A DNA stretch of 64,000 nt from Paraburkholderia sp. HP33-1 (lineage in GTDB: Bacteria > Pseudomonadota > Gammaproteobacteria > Burkholderiales > Burkholderiaceae). Position numbers and translations under genes: made by a program. Shown one piece after another: positions 37,181 to 45,596 of this stretch (position 1 is the stretch's first letter; every line of letters starts with the position of its first letter). The notes beneath the pieces were generated by a model. It was given only the letters and a program-made list of their open reading frames with translations, was not told the origin of the DNA and made no database searches. The stretch spans positions 248,001-312,000 of the forward strand of contig NZ_JAJEJR010000001.1 in NCBI RefSeq assembly GCF_021390595.1, given 5' to 3'.

Positions 37181-39490
37181 TCAATTGAAAAGCTGCTTTG
37201 CCAGCTCCCCGAACCAGCCGGTCAATCCAGAACACGCATCTTTGATAACCGGAACATCATCACGATGCAAAACCAATTTTTTGAGCAATAGTGCCAGAAC
37301 AAACTCCGGCGCTGCACTGCCTGCAGGAGACGTGTGCAGTTCGATAAACTTTGCAATCAAGCGAGTCATATCCCTGCTAGCACCTCTGTCAACGGAATAG
37401 TCCAATTCTGACGCGTAGGCTGCTCGGAGCAATGCGGCTTGGATTGCGCCATCGTTGAACCGCGTGAATGTCGCCGGCTCAATCAATGTATGCTGAAACA
37501 CGCCGCTGCGTAGCGATGTTTCCGGGTCGCCAGAGCGTGCACATCTCGAGGCTTCGAGGAAGGTCGCAACCGTGAGAAGGACCCCTGCGCCGAAGTTGTC
37601 GCCAGCGAGGGTGTGGCCCTCGTTCCAGAGGAGAAATCCGGCTGAGAGCGGTTGTGGCTCGCCTCGCGCTGAAGGCAAGAAAGCTAGCTCATCGGAAAGC
37701 CCCTCCGAAGCTTGCAAGGCGTCGCGTCGACGAGTCAACCGTTCAGGAACGTCGACGCTTTTTGCTTCACATGTTTCGATGAGTTCGTCGATAAGCGTTA
37801 CTTCGTCATCCCACTGGATGGCCCTGTTGACACGTCCCACGGGAAGCACGAACGCGTGCTTAAACCGATAGGCGCTGTCGGCGGAATTCGAGCCAATGTC
37901 GCTCGTGAGTTCTTTGAACCGAGTTTCCGACTCTGGCAGAGCTGCCAGCGCAATATAGAGCCTCGGCCCGGACCTTTGAACGATACGAAGCGTTGCGCTT
38001 ATCTGTTTGAAGATAAACCCGTTCGACACGATTGGGCTGGCGACAATGGCAGCCGCGGTTTTCAGGAAGACGGCGAGTTCCTCTCCAGGGTTTTCCAAGG
38101 TGAGGTGGTCAACGATGCGCGTCGTTGTCCCCGGCGCGCGCTCTTGGAGTATTGCGTCAATCCGCTGCGCAAGTCGGAGATTGTAGGGTGCACCATTCGT
38201 CAAATCCTTCGGGTAGACGATAACAGTAGGGCCGGGCGCGGCGTAGTTGCGAATCCAATCCTGAAGCAGGCAGCCGTCTTCGGCGACTACGGTCGTGTGG
38301 CGCTCCAGCAGCGCCTTGACGTCAAGTGAGAGCGACCACCATTTGCTTCCCACGGCTTTGCGCCTGCCGACGAGCACTGTATGCGCTTCTGCCAGTTCGG
38401 CGAGAGTGCGCTTGTTTCCCGCAGACAGAGATTTATGAGCTAGGCGAACCAGCTTCGGCTTGTTGTTGTGGCTCAAAAACCGCTCGCCGATGACGCGTAC
38501 GCTCTCGGCCCCTGCGGGCAGGCTCGTGACGTTTGGCAGAAATTCCGGACGCAATCCGTCGAGCCCCGGTTCGCCAGAGAGTTTGCGGGGCACGCGGTAC
38601 AAATACGACGACTGCACGCCGTCCGTTGCAGCTGCGCCGTTGTTGTCCGTGCTGGACTCGAGCCCCAGAAGGGTTACGAGCTGAACGTTCTTTGACTTAC
38701 CAAGTTTGCGCCGTACCTTATCCTCTAGCCCGCCGGATGTTGAAGCAGAGATGATGACGAATGCGGCCCCGGGCTGCACTCCCCAGTTCGCGAGTCCCTC
38801 ATAGCCCCTGAAGCTTTCGATGGTGCAGCGTCTAGCCGCTTCATTCTTGGCGCAGTGCATCTGGACGACCATCTGCGCAACGGGCCAGATAGCCATGGAG
38901 TCAATGAAGATGCGGATGGTGGCTGCCGACTGCTCCTCTGCGCAGAATTTTGAGAAGCGCGGCAGCACGGTCAACGCAAGTAACTCAATTTCACTCGTGC
39001 CGCTCAGTAGCGATTCCGCACGCAAAAAGTGGCTCGCGTAGCGGTCCGATTGCTTCGCGAAGTAGAATCCGGGCGGGGCCGCAACCACAACGTCTCCCCG
39101 GCGGCTTGACTGCATGAGGTATTCAGTCGTGGCGGAGGCGAAGCATTTCGTCAGGTCAAGAGGGACGGACGTGTCTTCTTCAGCGTGCTCCTCTACGCGC
39201 AGTTCGCTAACCTGGCCCGAGCAGTCGAACCCGCCAATCGTGAGTTCGCCCTTTGCCAGAATCTCCGTGTACCCTTTTGCGCTGCCGTCTCGGATTGAGT
39301 CGCGCAACGCCTGCGCGTGTGCATGAGCGGTCACCAGAAGCGCTCGCGGAGGAACCACATTCAGTTTTGCCCAATCTCCAAACTTGGAGCCGATTTCGGG
39401 CCAATCCGCTTGCTCTTGACCGAGAAAGATGAGAACGCTGTATCGAAATGCAGACGCGAATGCCGCCCCGGAAAACGGGAAAATCAACAT
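37181..39490 (-). CDS. 769-residue protein of unknown family, partner of a GHKL ATPase
   Basis: 769 residues, no signal peptide or membrane helix. I recognise no family. Alternating hydrophobic strand and helix patterns recur (VVPPRALLVTAHAHAQAL, RIFIDSMAIWPVAQMVV, AAFVIISASTSGGLEDKV, TVIVYPKDLTNGA), suggesting several Rossmann-like or phosphoribosyltransferase-like alpha/beta modules. The last 200 residues are helical. It begins 10 bp after the stop of the GHKL gene, with a good GGGGAAAGG ribosome site before the ATG at 39490; the longer open frame overlaps the ATPase and is rejected. The two very likely work together. Confidence 0.75.
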   Translation of the reverse strand: MLIFPFSGAAFASAFRYSVLIFLGQEQADWPEIGSKFGDWAKLNVVPPRALLVTAHAHAQALRDSIRDGSAKGYTEILAKGELTIGGFDCSGQVSELRVEEHAEEDTSVPLDLTKCFASATTEYLMQSSRRGDVVVAAPPGFYFAKQSDRYASHFLRAESLLSGTSEIELLALTVLPRFSKFCAEEQSAATIRIFIDSMAIWPVAQMVVQMHCAKNEAARRCTIESFRGYEGLANWGVQPGAAFVIISASTSGGLEDKVRRKLGKSKNVQLVTLLGLESSTDNNGAAATDGVQSSYLYRVPRKLSGEPGLDGLRPEFLPNVTSLPAGAESVRVIGERFLSHNNKPKLVRLAHKSLSAGNKRTLAELAEAHTVLVGRRKAVGSKWWSLSLDVKALLERHTTVVAEDGCLLQDWIRNYAAPGPTVIVYPKDLTNGAPYNLRLAQRIDAILQERAPGTTTRIVDHLTLENPGEELAVFLKTAAAIVASPIVSNGFIFKQISATLRIVQRSGPRLYIALAALPESETRFKELTSDIGSNSADSAYRFKHAFVLPVGRVNRAIQWDDEVTLIDELIETCEAKSVDVPERLTRRRDALQASEGLSDELAFLPSARGEPQPLSAGFLLWNEGHTLAGDNFGAGVLLTVATFLEASRCARSGDPETSLRSGVFQHTLIEPATFTRFNDGAIQAALLRAAYASELDYSVDRGASRDMTRLIAKFIELHTSPAGSAAPEFVLALLLKKLVLHRDDVPVIKDACSGLTGWFGELAKQLFN

Positions 39491-39500
39491 GCCTTTCCCC

Positions 39501-40790
39501 TTACGCCGGAAGCAAGATGGAGAACGAGGTGCCCTCGACAGCCCCAAGAGTTTCGTGGGTCCAAGCTCGGAGGAAAAACAGCATTTTGCCGTCCTCCATG
39601 AACACATGGGTCCGGTCATCGAGTTGCAGGTACGGTTGGGAGACGTCCTTTTGTTCCAATGTCAGACGCCGCTCGATATCTGCAATTGCCGAGCGCGTCC
39701 CGAACAGAAAGGACAGCCTGCCGGTACGTAGACGCAAGAATCCGTTGCGTTTGCGGAGCAGGCGGGCTACCGCGAAAAGTCCAATACCTCGGTTGGAATC
39801 ACCTGACGACGTTGCCCACTTTCGGAAACAAGCAACGACTGCTTCTTCCTCTTCGGCCAGTGTCAGCGACGTCACGTCCGCAATCTGGCGCTTTTCATGA
39901 GCGCCACTTGACAGCCAGCGACGGGCGAGCCCGGGGCCGGAATCGATGATGGAGAGCTCGATGAACGACAGTTCTTTGACATCCTCTTTCTTGTTGCTGC
40001 CGAGCGCAGGATGACGGGTACTGCTTTCCTCTGCGAGACTGTGCATCAGGTAATTTCGGACGTGCGTGTTGGTGCCAGAGAATGGTTCAATGCGGTCGTC
40101 GTCAACATTCACAAGTCGGAACGTGATTGCTCGAATGCCTTTTGAGTAGAAGACACCACGCTCATCGGCACGCGCCCACCAGTCTGAGTTTTCGACGAGC
40201 TCACGCGTCAGCTGCGTCGCAGCTTCAGAGATGTCGAGGAGCTTTCTGGCGGGCCAGTCTTGCGCGATGTGCGCCAGCGCGGCTTGGACTACAACGCGGA
40301 TTTCGCCAAACTGCCTTAGCTTCCGGTCGCCATTACCGCCCTCGTACAGGGGGCGTATGAATTCGCGTGGCGAACCCTGCACGCAAAGCAGATTGACGCC
40401 GTCGCTCGACGGATGAGTTCGGGCGAAGTCGAACTCATCCATCGCGTCGAGATAGTTACTGAAGACCTTACCTTCGGAGCGGCCAATGCGGTCCCCATTG
40501 GCGTCAAGCAGGTGTTTGGCCATCACCCATGCGGCCAGAGCGTATGGCCGGCCTAGGAGCTTCTCTAAGTTCTCGGTGAAGGTCGACGCCTTGTTAATGA
40601 TGCTTTCGAACTTGGCACTGCCGTCACCAGACTTTCTTGCCCATGTGAGGACGAGCTGTAGCAAGCCAGCGTCGGCAAAGAACGACATGAAAGTGCTGGG
40701 GGCAGGCAAGCGCAGCTCGCTGGCGTCAGGGCCGGCCAGCTTCCTTATCGCGGCTTCTATGTTCTCAACGGTCGCTTCAGGGATTTCCAT
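39501..40790 (-). CDS. GHKL-type ATPase of unknown role
   Basis: 429 residues. A helical N-terminal domain (~1-185) precedes a GHKL ATP-binding fold: N-box RELVENSDW (196-204), G1 IIDSGPGLA (281-289) and G2 NRGIGLFAV (333-341). It has no phospho-acceptor His domain and no HSP90, gyrase or MutL C-terminal part, so it is neither a normal sensor kinase nor a known chaperone. It sits between an XRE regulator and the 769-residue gene, on one strand. The ATG at 40790 is chosen; the reading frame continues nine codons to a TTG. Confidence 0.75.
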   Translation of the reverse strand: MEIPEATVENIEAAIRKLAGPDASELRLPAPSTFMSFFADAGLLQLVLTWARKSGDGSAKFESIINKASTFTENLEKLLGRPYALAAWVMAKHLLDANGDRIGRSEGKVFSNYLDAMDEFDFARTHPSSDGVNLLCVQGSPREFIRPLYEGGNGDRKLRQFGEIRVVVQAALAHIAQDWPARKLLDISEAATQLTRELVENSDWWARADERGVFYSKGIRAITFRLVNVDDDRIEPFSGTNTHVRNYLMHSLAEESSTRHPALGSNKKEDVKELSFIELSIIDSGPGLARRWLSSGAHEKRQIADVTSLTLAEEEEAVVACFRKWATSSGDSNRGIGLFAVARLLRKRNGFLRLRTGRLSFLFGTRSAIADIERRLTLEQKDVSQPYLQLDDRTHVFMEDGKMLFFLRAWTHETLGAVEGTSFSILLPA

Positions 40791-40820
40791 TTCAACCGGT
40801 CTCGATTGACAACTCAAATT

Positions 40821-40835
40821 AGCTGGTGCCCAGCT
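40821..40835 (-). promoter_or_regulatory. Hairpin/operator before the GHKL gene
   Basis: AGCTGG and CCAGCT pair around a 3-nt loop, 31 bp upstream of the GHKL start. The motif TTAGCTGG occurs again at 40880-40887. This may be an operator for the XRE regulator or a weak terminator after it. Confidence 0.35.
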
Positions 40836-40913
40836 CTTAGCACCCGAAATGCGTTGTACCTAGCAATCTGATGCCGTCTTTAGCTGGTTGTACGTCAGAT
40901 TGTCGCGTGCGAG

Positions 40914-41222
40914 CTAAATTTTAGGAATCGCGCGTCTAGATTTCTTCGTTGGGACGGCTCCAGCGTCTGGTGCATCCACCGATTCCTCAACTTTTGCGAA
41001 CAACTCCCCTGGGTCGCTTGCCAGCGCCTTTGCTAGGAGCCCAATGTTGTCGAGCGAAACATTTGTGACCATGCGCTCCACTTGGCTTACATAAGTCCTG
41101 TGAAGGCCAGCAAGGTCGGCGAGTCGTTCCTGCGAAATTTTCTGTGCTGCACGTAGCTTTTTTAAGTTTGAGGACAGCCGCTGGCGCAGGGCTATCTGCT
41201 CGGGCAAGAGGTGTTCGTTCAT
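40914..41222 (-). CDS. XRE family transcriptional regulator
   Basis: 102 residues. A Cro/C1-type HTH spans about 15-70: LRAAQKISQERLADLAGLHRTYVSQVER, then VSLDNIGLLAKALASDPGELF. The C-terminal tail is basic. It is upstream of the GHKL gene on the same strand (124-bp gap) and likely represses that unit. The reading frame stays open to a TTG at 41486, passing through a 15-bp tandem repeat; the first ATG is 41222, which leaves the repeats as upstream DNA. An upstream non-ATG start cannot be excluded. Confidence 0.75.
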   Translation of the reverse strand: MNEHLLPEQIALRQRLSSNLKKLRAAQKISQERLADLAGLHRTYVSQVERMVTNVSLDNIGLLAKALASDPGELFAKVEESVDAPDAGAVPTKKSRRAIPKI

Positions 41223-41250
41223 AAGCGAAGCATCGCCGAACGAAGACGAT

Positions 41251-41325
41251 GAATCTACAGCCTTTCCATCTACAGAGTTTGAATCTACAGAGTTTACATC
41301 TACATGGTTTGCATCTACACTCGTT
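41251..41325. repeat. Five 15-bp tandem repeats (iteron-like)
   Basis: Units start at 41251, 41266, 41281, 41296 and 41311, each with ATCTACA at positions 3-9 and most ending GTTT. They begin 29 bp upstream of the XRE start codon. Fifteen bp is about 1.5 helical turns and keeps the reading frame, so they would read VDxN repeats if translated. They look like a multimeric operator or an iteron-like site. Confidence 0.8.
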
Positions 41326-41526
41326 TCATTCAGATGGATGCATGGCGGCGATGTTGTGACGGCCGGAGCCGTGGGGACGGCTGCCAAGCGCCTCGGAACT
41401 CCGGTCGTGCACTTCACAACGCTAAGCGATATCCGCGAGCTTTCGCGATATAGCGGGAACTCCCAGCGCTGTCGTGCATTGTCCAATCACCATCTTTAGC
41501 TTGCGAACTTGAGACCCGAAGACGGT

Positions 41527-42066
41527 ATGGAAGCACTTCAACTGCGTTACGTCCCTGCCACCGTACGTGCTGTCATGTCGCGTGCAGGGGCACCGGCTAC
41601 GATGGAAGTAGCTGGTCGTTCGTATGAGCTCACCGGGGAGGAAATGCCTGGAGAGGTGGAGTGGCGCTTAGCGCTGCTTCGATGGCTAGGCCGAAAGGTC
41701 TTTTTTTACCTTGCATCTTTGACACCGGACGACCGCATTCAAAAGCTGCTTCGCGTTGAGCACGACTTGATACGCCGCTCTTGGCTTCATGCAATTGAAG
41801 CTCATGCCGTGGCAGAAGGCGCGCTCGCTTCCGTAAGCGACCTGACGGACCAGGAGCTGGCCGCCCTAACGCGTGGGAGCGTCTACTTTGATGCGCTCAC
41901 CAAACGCGAGGGTGAGCGCTTGATTAAGCGCTTTGAAAGGATGGTCGCACGTCACTGCAAGACTCGCGAGTCAGCTTCTCTGCTACGCGTTGAGGTGCAT
42001 GGCGCGCAAAGCGCCGCTCAAATGAAGTGGACGGATTGGCTCGGTGTCTCAGGTGTCAAAGACTGA
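41527..42066 (+). CDS. Hypothetical protein
   Basis: 179 residues, soluble, rich in Arg and Ala. A short beta N-terminal part (MEVAGRSYELTGEEMPGEVEW) is followed by a predominantly helical body. No family recognised. It is divergent from the XRE gene and starts the plus-strand run of small genes that extends to 46,677. The ATG at 41527 is used; the frame is open from a TTG at 41509. It overlaps the next gene by 23 bp. Confidence 0.55.
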   Translation: MEALQLRYVPATVRAVMSRAGAPATMEVAGRSYELTGEEMPGEVEWRLALLRWLGRKVFFYLASLTPDDRIQKLLRVEHDLIRRSWLHAIEAHAVAEGALASVSDLTDQELAALTRGSVYFDALTKREGERLIKRFERMVARHCKTRESASLLRVEVHGAQSAAQMKWTDWLGVSGVKD

Positions 42067-42523
42067 ACACGTCGATGTGCTGCTGGGGTTGCCTGTTCTA
42101 TGTGCGCTGCTGGGCTGGTGCATCGGTCGTTTAATTCGTGGCCGTCGGCCACGCATAGAGATTGAGCGTTCGCGGCTTGCCGTTAGTGCCGGATATCTCC
42201 GCGACGCGCACGACGCCCAGATTTCGAGCTTGACGCGGTTGCGATGTGCCTTTGACGCGACATATTTTTGTTTATGTGAGGTTGCCGAGACGGATGGCAT
42301 TGCGGTCGAAGGGCGGGCACATCCGAGCGATGAGCTAATCCGAACTGCACTTACCGCGCTAGGTGCATCCGCAGAGGACTTTAGGGCGGTTGAATTGCTT
42401 GCAAAATGGGCGGCCGAAAACAGCCCTACGATGCCAGAAGTAAGCGTGAAAGACGCATGCAAGCTAGCAGAGCGAATTCATCATAAGACGGTTTCGTTGC
42501 TCTCTGCGGTGCCCGCGCGTTAG
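42044..42523 (+). CDS. Hypothetical protein with one N-terminal membrane helix
   Basis: 159 residues. A hydrophobic helix at about 12-30 (VLLGLPVLCALLGWCIGRLI) is followed by a basic patch and a helical cytoplasmic domain. It starts with GTG 23 bp inside the previous gene, so the two are probably translationally coupled; a second GTG three codons on is possible. No family recognised. Membrane-anchored proteins in such clusters can be toxins or sensors, but nothing here shows it. Confidence 0.5.
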   Translation: MSQVSKTEHVDVLLGLPVLCALLGWCIGRLIRGRRPRIEIERSRLAVSAGYLRDAHDAQISSLTRLRCAFDATYFCLCEVAETDGIAVEGRAHPSDELIRTALTALGASAEDFRAVELLAKWAAENSPTMPEVSVKDACKLAERIHHKTVSLLSAVPAR

Positions 42524-42619
42524 CTAGCGGGCAACAGTAAAGAAGCCCGAACAACCAGAATAGACGACAAGTAGCTTGCCATCAGTGTTTGTAGGATTGC
42601 TAAACGTAAGAGTGTGAGA

Positions 42620-43060
42620 ATGTTGAGGGTGACAGTAGAGCTGTGGCCAGGTGGCCGGGAGACGGCAAAACGAGTGATAGCAACGGCCGACATCGGCCGC
42701 ATACGCGATGGCGCACTTGCTGACTATGAGGTGACCCTCAGGGAAGGGCTGCTTGGCGACATTGGTGACACGGCTTTTGTGCGCAGCTATCCAAGGTGGA
42801 GCGCAAGCGTGTGGGACCTGGTCTCTCGTGCGATTGCTGCGGCGCTGAATGGAGGCCGCGAGGAACTATCAAAAAGACCCCAATTGCCTGAGGTGTCCGT
42901 GCACGTGGAGGAAGGTAGCGGCCGCCGATATGTACGCTTGAGTGAGATTCCGGAGCCCGCAAGGACGTTTTTCGCCCGGAATATCGAATTCTCAGGCATG
43001 CCCCTGCCAGGCTGCGCGTGGGCCCACGATTGGCAGGATTTCCTGGAAGGGCGACGATAG
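42620..43060 (+). CDS. Hypothetical protein
   Basis: 146 residues. Begins MLRVTVELWPGGRETAKRVIATADI, a beta-hairpin-like start seen in several small conserved hypothetical proteins of beta-proteobacteria, then helices and a YVRLSEIPEPARTFF segment. No catalytic motif recognised. AAGAG lies eight bases before the ATG at 42620; GTG at 42614 is the alternative. Its stop codon shares one base with the next start, so it is coupled to the HAD-like gene. Confidence 0.55.
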   Translation: MLRVTVELWPGGRETAKRVIATADIGRIRDGALADYEVTLREGLLGDIGDTAFVRSYPRWSASVWDLVSRAIAAALNGGREELSKRPQLPEVSVHVEEGSGRRYVRLSEIPEPARTFFARNIEFSGMPLPGCAWAHDWQDFLEGRR

Positions 43061-43620
43061 TGCTGACAGGACTGCCCGGCGAATCGCTGTACATCCCTCC
43101 GCCACGCCGCTGTGGCGGATTAGTGCTCTATCTGGACCTGGACGGGTGCCTTCACCCGGAAAGCGTCTATCTGCATCCAAAATTTGGGCCAATACTTTGG
43201 AACGCGCCGGGACATGAACTTTTCGAGCATGTGAAGCTGCTTGAGCAGGTCCTTGAGCCTTACCTCGATGTCTGCATCATCTTGTCGACAAGCTGGGTTC
43301 CGCGGTATCGCGGAAGCCTGCGCCGCGTGCTGCGTCGGTTCACGCCTTCGCTGCGAGCACGGGTCGTAGGTGCGACTTATCACTCGCAGATGAGCATGGC
43401 AGATTTCACGAACACGGCGAAGGGCATGCAAGTGTGGTCTGACGTGCTGCGCCGCAAGCCTGAGGCTTGGATTGCCCTGGATGATGACGACAAGAACTGG
43501 CCCGCATGGTGCCGGGACCATCTTGTTCGCACTGACCCATACCTTGGCATAGGCGAGGCGTCTGTACTGTCTGAGTTACAGGCAAAACTGGCGGAAATAT
43601 TCACCCCGACAACTAGATGA
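43060..43620 (+). CDS. HAD-like hydrolase domain protein
   Basis: 186 residues. LYLDLDGCLHPE places the HAD motif I Asp pair at residues 26 and 28; IILSTSWVPRY is motif II and ALDDDDKNW supplies the late acidic motif. This matches the small HAD_SAK_2-type domains found in phages, plasmids and defence islands, and may dephosphorylate nucleotides or nucleic acid ends. GTG start with GGAAGGG eight bases upstream; the stop overlaps the ATG of the next gene (ATGA). Confidence 0.75.
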   Translation: MLTGLPGESLYIPPPRRCGGLVLYLDLDGCLHPESVYLHPKFGPILWNAPGHELFEHVKLLEQVLEPYLDVCIILSTSWVPRYRGSLRRVLRRFTPSLRARVVGATYHSQMSMADFTNTAKGMQVWSDVLRRKPEAWIALDDDDKNWPAWCRDHLVRTDPYLGIGEASVLSELQAKLAEIFTPTTR

Positions 43621-44018
43621 AACTTGAGGACCGAATCGCGCGCTCAATAAAACGGCGCAAAGGCATCGTTATTTTGCGTTCCGACGTAGCCCCGCTGGGA
43701 AGCACCACGCAGGTCGGGCGGGTGCTTGCAAAGCTGGTACGCGACGGAAAGCTGGTGCGTGTCAGTAAGGGTGTGTTCGCAAAGACGCGAGCGAACAGAT
43801 TTACCGGGAAGTTGGCACCGGCGGCGCCGTTCGAGGTGATTGCAGCGGAGACGTTTCGGAAGTTGCGCATCGAGGTGCAGCCGGGACGACTCGCGCGTGA
43901 GTACAACACGGGAAAAACGACGCAAATTCCTATGGACGGCGCTGTAAGCACAGGCAGGCGTCGGATACGCCGAAAAATCCAGGTCGGTAGCCGTGTCGTG
44001 AAGTACGAAAATTCTTGA
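43617..44018 (+). CDS. DUF6088/AbiEi-like winged-helix protein
   Basis: 133 residues. The N-terminal winged helix (IARSIKRRKGIVILRSDVAPLGSTTQVGRVLAKLVRDGKLVRVSKGVFAKT, read in parts) matches the antitoxin-type DNA-binding domain of DUF6088 and AbiEi proteins. The C-terminal part reads like the AbiEi antitoxin fold (FEVIAAETFRKL). It is translationally coupled to the HAD gene by an ATGA overlap. A cognate AbiEii-type nucleotidyltransferase is not visible nearby, so it may serve as a regulator. Confidence 0.7.
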   Translation: MKLEDRIARSIKRRKGIVILRSDVAPLGSTTQVGRVLAKLVRDGKLVRVSKGVFAKTRANRFTGKLAPAAPFEVIAAETFRKLRIEVQPGRLAREYNTGKTTQIPMDGAVSTGRRRIRRKIQVGSRVVKYENS

Positions 44019-44032
44019 TAGAGGCTGTTCTC

Positions 44033-44419
44033 ATGCTGAAAATCGCGATTTATGACGGCGACTTCTTTGGCGACATGTCGGAGCTTGCGCATGTCTGCGA
44101 CTTCGAAGGCAGCGTCACACCCGACGACCGCCCTCCTTTCATGCCGCTAGAGGAGACACTTCGTATGTTGGCCATGTACGCAAAACGGTACAGCGTTCCT
44201 CGCCTGCTCGGACCTTGTTTTACAGTCTTTATTCAACGCATCACCGGTGCCGAAGCGATTACGGTTGTGCGGCTGGATGGATATGCCCGCGATGGACAGG
44301 TTAGCGCGCATGTAATTGGACTTCCTCCGGACTGGACCACGGAGCCGGTTCGCTATGAGCCAGACGACGACGCGGTCGAGGTTGTGCGCAAACTCCTGGC
44401 TGCTCAGTTTCCCCAATGA
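44033..44419 (+). CDS. Hypothetical protein
   Basis: 128 residues, acidic, soluble, starting MLKIAIYDGDFFGDMSELAHV, ending VEVVRKLLAAQFPQ. No family recognised. It lies 14 bp after the AbiEi-like gene and its stop overlaps the following ATG (ATGA), so it belongs to the same transcript. The ATG at 44033 is chosen; the frame is open from a TTG at 44015. Confidence 0.55.
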   Translation: MLKIAIYDGDFFGDMSELAHVCDFEGSVTPDDRPPFMPLEETLRMLAMYAKRYSVPRLLGPCFTVFIQRITGAEAITVVRLDGYARDGQVSAHVIGLPPDWTTEPVRYEPDDDAVEVVRKLLAAQFPQ

Positions 44420-44985
44420 CACCGCCCAAGGCACGCGTTTGGTCGCAAAACAGTGAGTGGCGCGTACGTTTGCGTCGGCGTCAGCTGGTGCGTCGTGGGG
44501 AGCTTTTGTCGCCTAGGCAGTTTTGCCGGCAAAGGGGGATATCCCGCGCACGTCTTCTACAACTGGAGCGATGTGGAAAGGTGTTTACAGTGCAGATTGG
44601 AGGCAAACCGTACATTCCTCTGGTGCTTGCCGACCGCTCAATTGACCAACGTCGGCTCGGAAAGCTACTGAGACGATTACCGTCATCCATGCCACCGATA
44701 GCGAAGTATCTTTTTTGCGTTGGTCGCAGGGGCTCGCTCGGCGACAAGTCCCCGGTTCAAGCGGTGTGGCGCGGGAAGCGCTTTCGTGTGGCGCTACGAC
44801 TTGCCGACAACGAGGCGGCTGAAGTTCGGCTGGCGCAGGCGTTAAGGGCCGGGGAACTATCCGGACCGGCCGCCCCTTTCGACGGCAAAGCATTCTCGCG
44901 GCGCAAGCGGCCCGTGCGTGCCCCGCTAAGTAGCTTATGGCACGCCCGTGTCGATTTTCTCAGATATCTTTGCAAGCATTTCTAA
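44416..44985 (+). CDS. Hypothetical protein with domain shared with the gene at 45597
   Basis: 189 residues. Residues ~28-118 (GELLSPRQF... SLGDKSPVQAV) align along their length with the protein at 45597 (GKLLSFDAL... SLGERSALEAL). The N-terminal half looks like a HTH and the SLGxxSxxxA end recalls the toxin-binding motif of Xre/MbcA/ParS antitoxins. The C-terminal 60 residues are basic and unique. Coupled to the preceding gene by an ATGA overlap. Confidence 0.55.
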   Translation: MTPPKARVWSQNSEWRVRLRRRQLVRRGELLSPRQFCRQRGISRARLLQLERCGKVFTVQIGGKPYIPLVLADRSIDQRRLGKLLRRLPSSMPPIAKYLFCVGRRGSLGDKSPVQAVWRGKRFRVALRLADNEAAEVRLAQALRAGELSGPAAPFDGKAFSRRKRPVRAPLSSLWHARVDFLRYLCKHF

Positions 44986-45008
44986 TTGAGTATGAACGGG
45001 GATAACGA

Positions 45009-45590
45009 ATGACAAGTCCCGATGACCCGGTAGCAGTCTCGGTCACCATAAATGCGGGCGATTTCACGCTCCTGCTAACGGATGAGCGAAAATTTCGGAT
45101 TCCTTGGAAATGGTTTACCCGTTTGCTAGCAGCGACGCCCGAGCAGCGAAGCTCGGTTCGAGTCTGCGAATCGGGCGCACGGTTGCATTGGGACCAAGTA
45201 GACCTAGACATCAATGTGGTCGCGCTTATACACGACGCCGAACAGCTTTTGCTTGACGAAGAGCTAAGCTCACTGGTACCTGACGACTTTCCGAACGAGA
45301 CGACGCCCGCGTCATTGTCAGGGGCGCAGCCGAAACTCGCCGCGCGGAGAATCGCCGGTCGAATTGTCGTTGGGCTGACGGCTCGCGAACGATACGAGCG
45401 CTGGGACGTCTGTGAGGACCTCGCGCGTCAGCTTGTTCCCAAAGCGCTCAAGGACGCGACTAAATTCCCCGAGAATTCGCGTGACGTGACACTCAGGCGC
45501 TTGCGACGAGCGATTGAAGGCAAGGAGTGGACCGAAGGTTTGGAAACGGATTGGCTTATAGAGCGTCTGCGGGCCTTGCTAGGGTGGTAA
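45009..45590 (+). CDS. DUF2442 domain protein with HipA-like segment
   Basis: 193 residues. Residues ~20-75 match DUF2442 (GRxIxVPLxWFPRLL-type pattern: FRIPWKWFTRLLAATPEQ, then LHWDQVDLDINVVALI). After a linker, SLSGAQPKLAARRI (about 103-116) resembles the SGAQPK segment of HipA-family proteins. DUF2442 proteins are usual partners of small toxins. It starts 23 bp after the previous gene. Probably part of a toxin-antitoxin-like set. Confidence 0.65.
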   Translation: MTSPDDPVAVSVTINAGDFTLLLTDERKFRIPWKWFTRLLAATPEQRSSVRVCESGARLHWDQVDLDINVVALIHDAEQLLLDEELSSLVPDDFPNETTPASLSGAQPKLAARRIAGRIVVGLTARERYERWDVCEDLARQLVPKALKDATKFPENSRDVTLRRLRRAIEGKEWTEGLETDWLIERLRALLGW

Positions 45591-45596
45591 CGTGCG

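Noticed and set aside
41251..41325. CRISPR array
   Set aside because: The repeats are contiguous 15-bp units with no spacers and no cas gene nearby.
41223..41486. Longer XRE protein from TTG at 41486
   Set aside because: A non-ATG start with no ribosome site, and the extension would run through tandem repeats before the HTH.
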